Source: Antrihabitans cavernicola
Lineage (GTDB): Bacteria > Actinomycetota > Actinomycetes > Mycobacteriales > Mycobacteriaceae
Reading direction: 5' to 3'
DNA: 64,000 bases
Assembly (NCBI RefSeq): GCF_008297975.1
Contig: NZ_VLNY01000007.1
Location: 232,213-296,212 of the forward strand
Shown here: positions 20,040-28,473 of the stretch, piece after piece
Position numbering within the stretch: position 1 is the first letter of the stretch
Layout of the letters: every line of letters begins with the position of its first letter
Position numbers and translations under genes: made by a program
The notes under the pieces: model-generated
Told to the model about the DNA's origin: nothing
Database searches by the model: none
The model's input: only the letters and a program-made list of their open reading frames with translations

Positions 20040-20608
20040 CCGAGCAGGTAGTGCTGGATCACCGGCGCGAGCGATTCGACAGCCGAGTCGGTGTCGAGAG
20101 CCATGACCGGCGGTAGGCGCAGAATATAGCGGCACAGCGCGAACCCGAGGACCTGTGTGGCGATCAGACCGGATCGTCGAGCGGCGTCCTCGGGTTCCTT
20201 TTTGCCTGCTGCCATGACGGCGGGCAGAACCTGAAGACGAAAGATCTCGCCCATCCGGTCGGCCGCCGCGCTTTCGGCTCGCGCGGACAGGAGAACATGT
20301 AGCGCCGCTGAACTTTCGCCGTGTTCCCAGGTATCGACGAAATGCCTCGCGAGGCTTCTGCCGAGTTCCGCCACCGGCACCACTGACCAGTCCGGCATCG
20401 CCAGGTCGACCGCAGTCGCTGCCGCGAACAACCCTTCCTTGTTGCCGAAATAGCGCATCACCATCGATGCGTCGATGGCCGCGTCGGATGCGACAGCCCT
20501 GATGGTGGTGCCGCTGTAGCCGGACAGCGCGAATCGGCGCTGCGCTGCGTCGAGAATCGCTGCCCGCGCGCGGTCGGCCTGCTCTGCTCTGGGAATCCCG
20601 TCCGCCAT
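20036..20608 (-). CDS. TetR-family transcriptional regulator
   Basis: The 190-residue protein has the TetR N-terminal helix-turn-helix (AILDAAQRRFALSGYSGTTI, then RYFGNKEGLFAAA) and a helical ligand-binding domain with a TetR_C-type ending. The ATG at 20606-20608 is favoured; in-frame ATGs three and more codons upstream would run into the first operator copy. It is divergent from an FAD monooxygenase, and three near-identical palindromes fill the shared promoter region, so it very probably represses itself and the monooxygenase. The inducer is unknown but may be an aromatic compound acted on by the neighbour. Confidence 0.9.
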   Translation of the reverse strand: MADGIPRAEQADRARAAILDAAQRRFALSGYSGTTIRAVASDAAIDASMVMRYFGNKEGLFAAATAVDLAMPDWSVVPVAELGRSLARHFVDTWEHGESSAALHVLLSARAESAAADRMGEIFRLQVLPAVMAAGKKEPEDAARRSGLIATQVLGFALCRYILRLPPVMALDTDSAVESLAPVIQHYLLG

Positions 20609-20623
20609 GTCTCGCATTTTAGC

Positions 20624-20688
20624 CAACAAATGTTGACTGAGCATCGCATCTCCATCTACAGTCAACAGATGTTGGCCAACAAACGTTG
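20624..20688. promoter_or_regulatory. Three operator copies between TetR and monooxygenase genes
   Basis: The consensus CAACANNYGTTG occurs three times in 65 bp: CAACAAATGTTG (20624-20635), CAACAGATGTTG (20663-20674) and CAACAAACGTTG (20677-20688). The last two are separated by only two bases. The first lies next to the TetR start and the last two next to the monooxygenase ribosome binding site, the expected layout for autorepression plus repression of the divergent gene. Confidence 0.8.
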
Positions 20689-20703
20689 ACCGGAGAGGTG
20701 AAG

Positions 20704-21846
20704 ATGAATCTTCCCGAGAAGGCTGAGGTTGTCGTCGTCGGAGCAGGCCCGGCGGGTCTGACCACCGCATGCACCTTGCGGGGCGCGGGCGTAGATGTGC
20801 TGGTGCTCGACGCCGCCGACCGAGTGACCACACAGTCGCGCGCTGCCGTGATCCACGCGCGAACGCTCGAAGTCCTGGAGTCCATCGACGTATCCCGACG
20901 ATTGGTCGACGAGGGTGTGCCGGTGCCGATCTTCACCGTCCGCGAGCGGTCGAAGACGTTGGCGCGACTGGATTTCGGCGCTCTCGACACCGCTTACCCG
21001 TACGCGTTGATGCTGCCGCAATCACGAACCGAAGAAATTCTCGAAGCGCGCCTCGGCGAACTCGGCGGTTACGTTCACCGATCCGTCGCCGTCCGTGACG
21101 TCGTTGCGAGCGCGACGGGGGCAACGGTGCAAACCGCTGACGGACAGTCTGTTACGGCTCGATACGTCGTGGGATCCGACGGCATGCACAGCGTCGTCCG
21201 CGATGCGGTCGGCATCGATTTCGTCGGCGGCGCCTACGAGCAGTCGTTCGTCCTTGCCGACGTTCGGATGACATGGCCGTTGAGTCGAAACGAAGTGCAA
21301 CTGTTCTTTGCGCCTGCGGGGCTTGTCGTGGTTGCGCCACTACCCGGAGGTCGCCATCGCATTGTCGCAACGATGGACGATGCACCCCAAAACCCTTCTG
21401 TTGCAGATGTTGCGGCCTTGATGGACGAGCGGGCGCCCGCCGGAACGCACATCGACGACGTCGTGTGGAGTTCACGCTTTCGCGTTCAGCATCGGATCGC
21501 GTCGACCTACCGCAGCGGCTCGATTCTTCTGGCCGGCGATGCGGCTCACGTGCACAGCCCGGCAGGCGGGCAGGGCATGAATACCGGAATTCAGGACGCG
21601 GTCGATCTCGGAGACACACTCAACGGCGTTCTCACGCAACAGAGGCCGGAATCGACGTTGGACGAGTACCAGACGCGTCGGCGCCCGGTTGCTATCAAGG
21701 TGGTCGCAATGACGGACCGGATGACTCGCGCAGCAACTGTCCGCGGGGCGGCTCCGCGGGTCGTGCGCAATACGGTTGTCGCTACCGCGATGCGCATTCC
21801 ATCGGTGCGCACGGCATTAGCGACCCGGATCGCGGAACTCGCTTGA
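20704..21846 (+). CDS. FAD-dependent aromatic-compound monooxygenase (PHBH fold)
   Basis: This is a class A flavoprotein monooxygenase. The FAD-binding Rossmann motif is VVVGAGPAGLTTACTL near residue 10, the DG motif is VGSDGMHSVVRDA and the GD motif is LLAGDAAHVHSPAGGQGMNTG-like. Such enzymes hydroxylate aromatic or polyketide substrates with NAD(P)H and O2. Size is 380 residues, the short form without a C-terminal thioredoxin-like domain. GGAGAGG lies 6 bases before the ATG. It is controlled, by inference, by the divergent TetR protein. Some TetR-linked members inactivate drugs such as rifampicin or tetracycline, but nothing here fixes the substrate. Confidence 0.88.
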   Translation: MNLPEKAEVVVVGAGPAGLTTACTLRGAGVDVLVLDAADRVTTQSRAAVIHARTLEVLESIDVSRRLVDEGVPVPIFTVRERSKTLARLDFGALDTAYPYALMLPQSRTEEILEARLGELGGYVHRSVAVRDVVASATGATVQTADGQSVTARYVVGSDGMHSVVRDAVGIDFVGGAYEQSFVLADVRMTWPLSRNEVQLFFAPAGLVVVAPLPGGRHRIVATMDDAPQNPSVADVAALMDERAPAGTHIDDVVWSSRFRVQHRIASTYRSGSILLAGDAAHVHSPAGGQGMNTGIQDAVDLGDTLNGVLTQQRPESTLDEYQTRRRPVAIKVVAMTDRMTRAATVRGAAPRVVRNTVVATAMRIPSVRTALATRIAELA

Positions 21847-21919
21847 TACCGAGGTATGCGCCCGGCCTGCTACTGCCGAGTGATGCGCAGTGCTGACTAG
21901 GTGACAGAGAGTGTGTTCC

Positions 21920-22375
21920 ATGACGACCACACTCGCGCCGGCACCCCCATCGGTCGATCGCGCCTACATCGCGCTGGGCATCGCGCTGCTCGCAGGAGTC
22001 ACCGAGGCGGTTCTTCGGACCGCGGCCCAGCTCGAAGAGCAGGGTGTCGACATCGGTTCGTTGGCAACAGGTCTTGCCATTCGAGTACTGATCTACCTGG
22101 TCGTCGCCGCGGTGATGCTTCGAATGCGAGCGGGCCGACGGTGGGCGCGGACTGCACTCACCGTCGGCCTGGGCACCGTCGGGTTGGTATCGCTGTTGGT
22201 GGAGCCGTTGGCAGCGCTGTTGTCTGCCAATCCGGTCGGGCCGGTCACCCTGGACGCGGTTGCGATCGGAACAGCGCGATCGGTACATGTGATCGCGGTG
22301 ATCGTCGCGCTGGTGTCGATGTACCGCCGCGATGCACGGGTGTACTTCAGGCGTCCAGCGCCGCATCCAGCGTGA
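21920..22375 (+). CDS. Small integral membrane protein, unknown function
   Basis: The 151-residue product has four predicted membrane helices (about 17-35, 52-72, 84-104 and 118-136) and a short basic C-terminus. I see no motif that identifies a family. The ATG at 21920 is preferred, since the region just before it contains GAGAG; an in-frame GTG at 21911 would add three residues. The last 29 bp overlap the convergent OsmC gene. Confidence 0.6.
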   Translation: MTTTLAPAPPSVDRAYIALGIALLAGVTEAVLRTAAQLEEQGVDIGSLATGLAIRVLIYLVVAAVMLRMRAGRRWARTALTVGLGTVGLVSLLVEPLAALLSANPVGPVTLDAVAIGTARSVHVIAVIVALVSMYRRDARVYFRRPAPHPA

Positions 22376-22787
22376 TGTCCACGCCGGTCAGCGCCTTGCT
22401 GACCGGGCAACCCGCCTTGGCTTCCTGAGCGGCCTGCTCGAATCCGGCAGCGTCGAGGCCCTCGACCTTGCCGCGCACCGTCAACTTGATGCCGGTCAGT
22501 TTGAAACCACCGGCGGAATCGGGTCCGAGGGAGACATCTGCGGACACGTCCAAGCTCTGCGGGGTACCGCCTGCAGCCGCGATCCCACCCGACAGCGCCA
22601 TCGAGTAGCAGGCCGAATGCGCCGCTGCGATCAATTCTTCGGGGCTGGTGGTGCCGTCCGCGTCGTCTGCCGCGCGCTTCGGAAACGAGACGTCGAACGT
22701 GCCCGCGCCCGAGCTTGCCAGCTCCACCGTGCCGGATCCGTCCTCCAGTCCACCGGTCCAAGCAGTGCGTGCGGTGCGAGTTGGCAT
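22347..22787 (-). CDS. OsmC-family peroxiredoxin
   Basis: OsmC/Ohr proteins reduce organic hydroperoxides through two cysteines. Both are present here, in AHSACYSMALSG and AGCPVSKALTG, and the arginine partner is in the N-terminal segment of the 146-residue protein. The sequence is closer to OsmC than to Ohr. AAAGGAATTGCT precedes the ATG, giving good spacing. It is divergent from the P450 gene and its 3' end overlaps the small membrane-protein gene. A stress role is likely. Confidence 0.92.
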   Translation of the reverse strand: MPTRTARTAWTGGLEDGSGTVELASSGAGTFDVSFPKRAADDADGTTSPEELIAAAHSACYSMALSGGIAAAGGTPQSLDVSADVSLGPDSAGGFKLTGIKLTVRGKVEGLDAAGFEQAAQEAKAGCPVSKALTGVDITLDAALDA

Positions 22788-22930
22788 AGCAATTCCTTTC
22801 GATCGGAGTGGGTCGTCTCCGAACGTACTCCGGCTCCACCCGCGGTACGAGGTGCTTGTCCGACCTTCGGGTGATGCGCAATCTCGATCATCGGCGATAG
22901 CGTTGATCCACAGTCGAACGGGGGAACCGA

Positions 22931-24259
22931 ATGCAAACACAACTCTGGATCCGCTGGGCCACCATGCACTACGGTCCGCGAGCCTTCCTCAGCATTCAGG
23001 CCAAGCGCCGCGACCCGTTTGCCCAGTTGCTGGTCGGCCCACGACGAGGCATCGAACCGTACCCGGCGATCGAACGCATCAGGGGTCGCGGGCGCGTGGT
23101 CCACACGCCGTTCGCGTGGGTCACCGCAGATCACGAGATCTGTCGAACCATTCTGCGCGACAACAGGTTCATTGCCAGTCCGCCGGAGGAACTGGACTTG
23201 CCGCGGCCGCTGCCATGGGTGTTGAGCAAGACCGATCCCAAGATCACGAACCCGGTCGAGCCGCCGTCGATGTTGATGATCGACCCGCCGGAGCACACCA
23301 GGCACCGGCACGCCGTTGCGCGGACCTTCACCCCTCGCGCGATCGGGCAGCTACACGGGCGAGTCGAGCAGCTGACCGATCAGCTACTCGACGAATTGGC
23401 TGCCAAACAGCGCCCGGACCTGATCCGCGATTTCGCCCTCCAACTCCCCGCGGCGGTCATCAGCGAGATCCTCGGTATGCCCGAGGAACATCGACCGCAG
23501 ATGCTGGAATGGGGCGAGAGCGGCGCACCCCTGCTGGATCTCGGGTTGTCCTGGAGGACATTCCAGCGCGCGATGGCGGGGTTGCGCTCCGCCGACGACT
23601 ATCTGAGCGCACACATCGAGCGCCTCCGCGCCGCACCCGGCGACAACCTGCTCAGCGAGCTGGTTGCCAACGACGAACTGTCCAAGCGAGAGCTGATGTC
23701 GACCGCATCGCTGTTGATCGGGGCCGGGTTCGAGACCACGGTGAATCTGATCGGCGCCGGGTTCGTGCTGCTCGCTGCGCATCCCGACCAGTTGGCGATG
23801 CTGCGCGCCGATCCAACCAGGTGGCCTGCCGCGGTCGACGAAATCCTTCGCTTCGACAGCCCGGTGCAGATGACTGCGCGCACCGCCGGTTGCGACATCG
23901 AGCTCGCAGGCAAACGCATTCCGGAAGGTGCGATGATCGTTCCGCTGATCGGCGGCGCGAACCGCGATCCCGGCGTATTCGCCGACCCCGACATCTTCGA
24001 CATCTCCAGAAGCAATGCCAAGGAACATCTTTCGTTCGGTAGCGGGATACACAGCTGCTTGGGCGCAAGCCTCGCGCGTATGGAAGGTGCCATCGCGTTG
24101 CAGGCCCTGTTCGATCGTTTCCCGGACTTGCGACTCGACGGACAACCGAAAAGGCGCGCCCTGGTGACCTTGCGCGGCTACGACAGCCTTCCGGTGACGC
24201 TGGCGCCGTCAGACCAGATCGCGGCGGCGAATCAACCACATGGTGCCGGCGGCGAATAA
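22931..24259 (+). CDS. Cytochrome P450
   Basis: The protein has all the P450 landmarks: the I-helix segment LIGAGFETTVN (Phe where His is common before the acidic-Thr pair), the ExxR motif in VDEILRFDSP, and the haem-thiolate loop FGSGIHSCLGASLAR with its cysteine ligand. At 442 residues with no membrane anchor it is a soluble bacterial P450 that needs a separate ferredoxin and reductase, neither of which is in the window. The substrate cannot be deduced. A GGGGGA stretch lies just before the ATG. The 3' end overlaps the convergent ABC permease gene by 51 bp. Confidence 0.95.
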   Translation: MQTQLWIRWATMHYGPRAFLSIQAKRRDPFAQLLVGPRRGIEPYPAIERIRGRGRVVHTPFAWVTADHEICRTILRDNRFIASPPEELDLPRPLPWVLSKTDPKITNPVEPPSMLMIDPPEHTRHRHAVARTFTPRAIGQLHGRVEQLTDQLLDELAAKQRPDLIRDFALQLPAAVISEILGMPEEHRPQMLEWGESGAPLLDLGLSWRTFQRAMAGLRSADDYLSAHIERLRAAPGDNLLSELVANDELSKRELMSTASLLIGAGFETTVNLIGAGFVLLAAHPDQLAMLRADPTRWPAAVDEILRFDSPVQMTARTAGCDIELAGKRIPEGAMIVPLIGGANRDPGVFADPDIFDISRSNAKEHLSFGSGIHSCLGASLARMEGAIALQALFDRFPDLRLDGQPKRRALVTLRGYDSLPVTLAPSDQIAAANQPHGAGGE

Positions 24260-25057
24260 CGACAGGTAAATTGCCAGCGCTGCAATGGATTCCGGCCTCG
24301 ACAAGATATCGAGCACGCCAGGCACCGGGTCGCCCTTGACGCTGCGCAACGTCCCCGCCAGCGACCCCGCAGCGGTGCCCGGCAGATAGTCGGTGATCGC
24401 CTTGACCGGCCCCAGCAGCGATGCGACGCCGCGCAACAGGTTCTCCACCACCAACACCCACACCAGACCCAGCCCGACAGCGAGCGCAGGCCCGCGTGCG
24501 ATCGCCCCGATCAGCACGCCGAACATCGTCCACATCCCCAGGATCAGCACCCCCGAACCGAGCCCGAGCAACGACTGGCTCACTGACGGCAACACGATCG
24601 CCTGCGACTCGCTCGATGCGATCACTGCCGCAACACCGACGTCGACGACGAACGCGGCCATCACCAACGACACCGTCGTCACCGCCAGCGCCACCAGCGT
24701 TCCGCCGAGCGCGGACGTTCGCGACGGGCCTTGTGTGAACACCGTTTTCCATGTGCCCCAACCGTATCCACTGCCGACCGTCAGCGCGCCCAGGATCAGC
24801 ATCAGTGCACCGCCGAACATCGCCATGCCTTGTGTGAACACTTCGGGAACGGCTGCGGGCAGCATCTGGCGCAAGAGCAGATCGCGGGGCAGCCCGTTCG
24901 ACATAGTGCTCGCATCCCCGGATTTGTAGGCGATGTAGTTGAACACGTATACGAATGTCAGGTTCAGCACCACCCAGGTACCCAGCAGCACCCAGAAAGC
25001 CGGCCACTTACGCAATCGCACCGCTTCGGCGCGGGCACATCTCAACAACGCATTCAT
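24209..25057 (-). CDS. ABC-2-type transporter permease
   Basis: The 282-residue protein has six hydrophobic segments (near residues 19-38, 67-88, 102-125, 137-160, 171-195 and 250-272) in the ABC-2 export-permease layout, with a basic N-terminus. It starts by overlapping the ATPase stop by four bases (ATGA), so the two are translated together and form one exporter. Given the divergent histidine kinase/response regulator, this may be a stress- or peptide-responsive exporter of the Bce/Lia type, but the substrate is not evident. Confidence 0.88.
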   Translation of the reverse strand: MNALLRCARAEAVRLRKWPAFWVLLGTWVVLNLTFVYVFNYIAYKSGDASTMSNGLPRDLLLRQMLPAAVPEVFTQGMAMFGGALMLILGALTVGSGYGWGTWKTVFTQGPSRTSALGGTLVALAVTTVSLVMAAFVVDVGVAAVIASSESQAIVLPSVSQSLLGLGSGVLILGMWTMFGVLIGAIARGPALAVGLGLVWVLVVENLLRGVASLLGPVKAITDYLPGTAAGSLAGTLRSVKGDPVPGVLDILSRPESIAALAIYLSLFAAGTMWLIRRRDLV

Positions 25058-25965
25058 TTCGCAGCCTCCAGTTCACGTCGTGTGGTCATCTCGAAGAACA
25101 CGTCTTCCAGGGAGCGTTCGTCGGGCCGCAACTCGAGCAGGTCGGCGCCGGATTCGACGACGGCCCGCGCCAGCGCGGGAGCTTGATCAGCCCCGACCTC
25201 GACCCGAATTCCTTTGTCGGTCAGCATCGTTCGCTGCGAACCCGCCGCCCGTTGGACGAACGGAAACGCGACAGCTGCGGGCTCCGCACGAAGCAACATC
25301 GTTGTCGCGCCGCGCAACTCGGCAACCGTCGACTCCGCAAGCAACGTGCCGCCGGAAATCACCCCGACACGATCGCAGATCTCCTGGACCTCGCTGAGCA
25401 TGTGGCTCGACAGCAACACAGAATGTCCCGACGCAGCCAGATCGATGATCAGAGAACGCATCTCGGCCATGCCTGCCGGGTCCAGGCCGTTGGTCGGTTC
25501 GTCGAGGATCAGCAGGTCGGGCTCGCCGAGTAGCGCAGACCCGACGCCGAGCCGTTGCTTCATACCCAGCGAGTAGGTGCGAAACTTGTCGTCGGCGCGG
25601 TCGCTGAGTCGCACACGTTCGAGCGCGTCGTCGACCTGGCTGTCCGACAGACCGCGATAGCGCGCCATCACGGATAGGTTGTCGCGACCGGACAGGTACG
25701 GATAGAAGCCGGGGCCCTCGATCAGCACACCGATCCGCGCTGCGACTATCGCATCGCCCGGCACGCCGCCGAGTACGGTTGCCACGCCGCTGGTCGGCCG
25801 AATCAGCCCGACCAGCATGCGTAGCGTCGTCGTCTTGCCTGCTCCGTTGGGGCCGAGAAATCCGTAGATCTCCCCCGCCCGCACGGTCAGACTCACACCG
25901 TTCACCGCGGTGTGCTCGCCATAGCGTTTGGTCAACCCCTCGGTGACCACGATTGCGTTTGTCAT
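25054..25965 (-). CDS. ABC transporter ATP-binding protein
   Basis: This is the ATPase of the exporter. It has Walker A GPNGAGKTTTLRML (residues ~37-50), the signature YSLGMKQRLGVGSALL, Walker B LLILDEPTNGLDP and the switch histidine in LLSSHMLSEVQ. The C-terminal ~80 residues form the extra domain common in drug and antibiotic exporters. The ATG at 25963-25965 gives 303 residues; the frame is open far upstream but runs antisense through the histidine-kinase region. It is divergent from the histidine kinase with 130 bp between starts. Confidence 0.94.
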   Translation of the reverse strand: MTNAIVVTEGLTKRYGEHTAVNGVSLTVRAGEIYGFLGPNGAGKTTTLRMLVGLIRPTSGVATVLGGVPGDAIVAARIGVLIEGPGFYPYLSGRDNLSVMARYRGLSDSQVDDALERVRLSDRADDKFRTYSLGMKQRLGVGSALLGEPDLLILDEPTNGLDPAGMAEMRSLIIDLAASGHSVLLSSHMLSEVQEICDRVGVISGGTLLAESTVAELRGATTMLLRAEPAAVAFPFVQRAAGSQRTMLTDKGIRVEVGADQAPALARAVVESGADLLELRPDERSLEDVFFEMTTRRELEAAK

Positions 25966-26061
25966 GGCACCGAGCATTCGCCGACCGCCCGACCTGCCAC
26001 ATCCGTCGCGCGGCGTCTTCCGAAATACGCGCGCAGGACGACGCGGACAGTCCCACCGACG

Positions 26062-26078
26062 TACTACGTTGCGAAGTA
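26062..26078. promoter_or_regulatory. Dyad ahead of the two-component operon
   Basis: TACTACG (26062-26068) and CGAAGTA (26072-26078) form a 7-3-7 inverted repeat with one mismatch. It ends 17 bp before the histidine-kinase ATG, within the divergent region shared with the ABC transporter. It is a candidate site for the NarL-type regulator encoded next door. Confidence 0.45.
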
Positions 26079-26095
26079 TCCGAACAGGAGAATGC

Positions 26096-27277
26096 ATGCC
26101 CACATGGTTGCGGGACTGGAAACTGCGTCCTCGGGACGTGGCGATCACGGTTGCCGTGGCCGTCGTCCAGGTGATGGGCAGTCGGGGCGCCAACCACGCC
26201 CAAGCGCCGGACCATCCACTGAACGCGTTCGTCTACGCCATCCTGATCATCGGACCGATCGCGTTGCTGGCCCGTCATCGATTCCGGTTGGCTGCTTTCT
26301 ACGTCACGCTGCTGTGCACCGCCGCGTATGTGCTCGGCGGGTATGGCTTCGGCCCGATTTTCCTGTCCCTCGTGATCGCGTTCTTGACCGCGGCGACGGT
26401 GGGATCGCGGTGGCCGACGTATTCGTTGATCCCCCTCGGCTACCTCTGCTTTGTGTGGCCGCTGCCCATCGCGTTCGGTAACAGCCCGTCGTCGTGGTGG
26501 CAGGTGATCGGAATCGCGGCCTGGCTTGCCGTCTTGATATCGATCGCTGAAGGTATCCGGCAACGGCGAGCCACACTCGAGGCGCGCCGGCAACGGGCGG
26601 CGGCCGCCAAGGAAGCCGAGGCCGAGGAGCGGTTACGACGCGCCAGCGACGAACGGCTGGCCATCGCACGCGAGCTGCACGACGTGTTGGCGCACAGTCT
26701 GTCGCTGATCAACGTCCAGTCGTCGGTGGCGTTGGAACTCTTCGACGCCAAACCGCGGCAGGCACGGGAAGCGCTGGCCGCGATCAAGGGTGCGAGCAAA
26801 GACGCTCTCGGCGAGGTCCACGCCCTGCTGACATCGATTCGCAGCGGGGCTGACCAGGCACCCACCGCACCGACGCCGAGCATCGCCGACATCGACACCG
26901 TGGTCGAACGCGCCCGTTCGGCCGGCATGACCGTCGCCACCCAGGTGGACGGTCACGTGCGCAAGCTACCGGCCGTCGTCGATGTGGCAGCAGCCCGAAT
27001 CGTGCAGGAGTCGCTGACCAACGTCGCCCGCCACGCCGCGGGTGCCGAAGCCACGGTCGCCGTCCGCTACAAGGAGAACGACCTGCGTATTCAGGTGGAC
27101 AACGACGGCGGAGCGGACACGCCGACACCGATCGGGTCGGGTGGCAACGGGATTACCGGGATGATCGAGCGTGCACGGGCGTTGGGTGGCGAGCTGTCTG
27201 CCGGCCGTCGACCCGGCGGCGGATTTCGAGTTTCGGCTCGAATACCGATCACGGAGAGCCCGGTGGAGGAATCGTGA
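26096..27277 (+). CDS. Sensor histidine kinase (HisKA_3, LiaS/DesK type)
   Basis: Five hydrophobic segments fill roughly residues 15-160, with almost no extracellular loop, so the sensor probably reads a signal within the membrane. A coiled stretch (~165-195) leads to the HisKA_3 H-box ERLAIARELHDVLAHSLSLI with the phospho-acceptor His, and the HATPase domain has RIVQESLTNVARHA and the G-box GGNGITGMIERA. Length is 393 residues. The ATG at 26096 has AGGAG five bases ahead. Its last four bases overlap the response-regulator GTG. Membrane-sensing kinases next to ABC exporters typically detect cell-envelope stress. Confidence 0.93.
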   Translation: MPTWLRDWKLRPRDVAITVAVAVVQVMGSRGANHAQAPDHPLNAFVYAILIIGPIALLARHRFRLAAFYVTLLCTAAYVLGGYGFGPIFLSLVIAFLTAATVGSRWPTYSLIPLGYLCFVWPLPIAFGNSPSSWWQVIGIAAWLAVLISIAEGIRQRRATLEARRQRAAAAKEAEAEERLRRASDERLAIARELHDVLAHSLSLINVQSSVALELFDAKPRQAREALAAIKGASKDALGEVHALLTSIRSGADQAPTAPTPSIADIDTVVERARSAGMTVATQVDGHVRKLPAVVDVAAARIVQESLTNVARHAAGAEATVAVRYKENDLRIQVDNDGGADTPTPIGSGGNGITGMIERARALGGELSAGRRPGGGFRVSARIPITESPVEES

Positions 27278-27942
27278 GCGTTCGAGTGGTGGTCGCAGAC
27301 GACCAGTCGTTGGTGCGGGCAGGCTTCGTCGCCCTTCTCGACGCGCAGGACGGCATCGAGGTGGTCGGCGAGGCCGAGAACGGCGAACAGGCGGTTCGGC
27401 TCACCCGCGAACTGGTTCCCGATGTGGTGCTGATGGACATCCGGATGCCGATCCTCGACGGCCTCGGCGCCACCCGCATGATCGCTGCGGAATCGCAGTT
27501 GGCGGCAGTGAAAGTGGTTGTGCTGACGACGTTCGAGCTCGATGAATACGTCTTCGAAGCCATGCGATCCGGTGCTACCGGCTTTCTGGTCAAACACACC
27601 GAACCTGCCGACCTGGTCCGCGCTATCCGCGTCGTCGCCGACGGCGAAGCGCTGCTGTCACCGGGCGTCACGCGCCGGTTGGTCGCCGAGTTCGCCGCAC
27701 ATGCCAAGCGGCCACCGCAGACCGCTGCACTGACCGAGCTCACCGATCGCGAGCGTGAGGTGATGGGCCTGGTAGCAGAGGGCCTCACCAACGCGGAGAT
27801 CGGCGAACGGCTGTTCATGAGCCCGGCGACGGCGCGCACGCATGTCAGTCGAATCCTGCTGAAGCTGGGCGCTCGTGACCGCACCCAGCTGGTCGTGATG
27901 GCCTACGAATCGGGCATGGTTCGGCCTGGCTGGCAGGAATAG
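27274..27942 (+). CDS. NarL/LuxR-type response regulator
   Basis: The 222-residue protein has an N-terminal receiver domain with the acidic pair Asp9-Asp10 and phospho-acceptor Asp55 (VLMDIRMP), the conserved Thr/Ser in VVLTTF and Lys in FLVKHTEP. The C-terminal LuxR helix-turn-helix is LTDREREVMGLVAEGLTNAE followed by SPATARTHVSRILLKL. The GTG start overlaps the kinase stop (GTGA), so partner assignment is secure. It probably controls the divergent ABC exporter. Confidence 0.95.
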   Translation: MSVRVVVADDQSLVRAGFVALLDAQDGIEVVGEAENGEQAVRLTRELVPDVVLMDIRMPILDGLGATRMIAAESQLAAVKVVVLTTFELDEYVFEAMRSGATGFLVKHTEPADLVRAIRVVADGEALLSPGVTRRLVAEFAAHAKRPPQTAALTELTDREREVMGLVAEGLTNAEIGERLFMSPATARTHVSRILLKLGARDRTQLVVMAYESGMVRPGWQE

Positions 27943-27946
27943 CCTG

Positions 27947-28111
27947 CTACTGGCCGTCCACCGTCCCCTCGGTGCCACCGAGAGCGGAGTTGTCGGATTC
28001 GTCGGCGTTCTCTTGTGCAGCTTTGTAGGTGTGCTCCTGCTCGGTCAACTCCTCGGTGTTGCCGACCGTGGGTTCGTCTTCGAGCGGAAAGTTCACCGGT
28101 ACCTCGCACAT
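27947..28111 (-). CDS. Small acidic protein, hypothetical
   Basis: This is a 54-codon open frame with codon choice like the surrounding genes (high GC in third positions) and a very acidic product, about a quarter Asp/Glu, containing EELTEQEHTYK. No signal peptide, membrane helix or cysteine pattern is visible beyond Cys2. The upstream sequence lacks a clear ribosome binding site, so the start may be leaderless. It is convergent with the response regulator and divergent from the SHOCT protein. I do not recognise it, and it could be a chance frame. Confidence 0.42.
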   Translation of the reverse strand: MCEVPVNFPLEDEPTVGNTEELTEQEHTYKAAQENADESDNSALGGTEGTVDGQ

Positions 28112-28194
28112 CGAGCGCGCTACGCGTGGAGACGTAGGCGAAACGGCGCTTCGAGGCCGATGTTCGACAGGTCCGCCGACGGCAGGCTCGAAGC

Positions 28195-28473
28195 ATGATC
28201 CTCTCCGAAGTACCCCAGACCCTGTCCACCGAAACGACGAGCGTCCTCGCCGACCACTATTACGGTCACGACGGGTGGGGTGGCCCGCCGCCGTTCTTCT
28301 TTCTGATCCCGATCGCAATTTGGGTCACCGTCATCGCTGTCGTGATCGTCACCCGGCGCAGATTCCGCGGGCATACCGGCGTCGGAACTCTCCGCGACAG
28401 TTTCGCTCGCGGCGAGATCGACGAGACCGAATACCGCACGCGTCTCGCTGTTTTGAAGGAGACCCGCCGATGA
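28195..28473 (+). CDS. Small membrane protein with SHOCT domain
   Basis: The 92-residue protein has a His/Gly-rich N-terminus (HYYGHDGWGG), one hydrophobic helix (about residues 33-52) and a C-terminal SHOCT-type motif, LRDSFARGEIDETEYRTRLAVL. SHOCT is a short oligomerisation domain often found at the C-terminus of membrane proteins. The stop overlaps the next gene's ATG (ATGA), so the two are coupled. Confidence 0.78.
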   Translation: MILSEVPQTLSTETTSVLADHYYGHDGWGGPPPFFFLIPIAIWVTVIAVVIVTRRRFRGHTGVGTLRDSFARGEIDETEYRTRLAVLKETRR

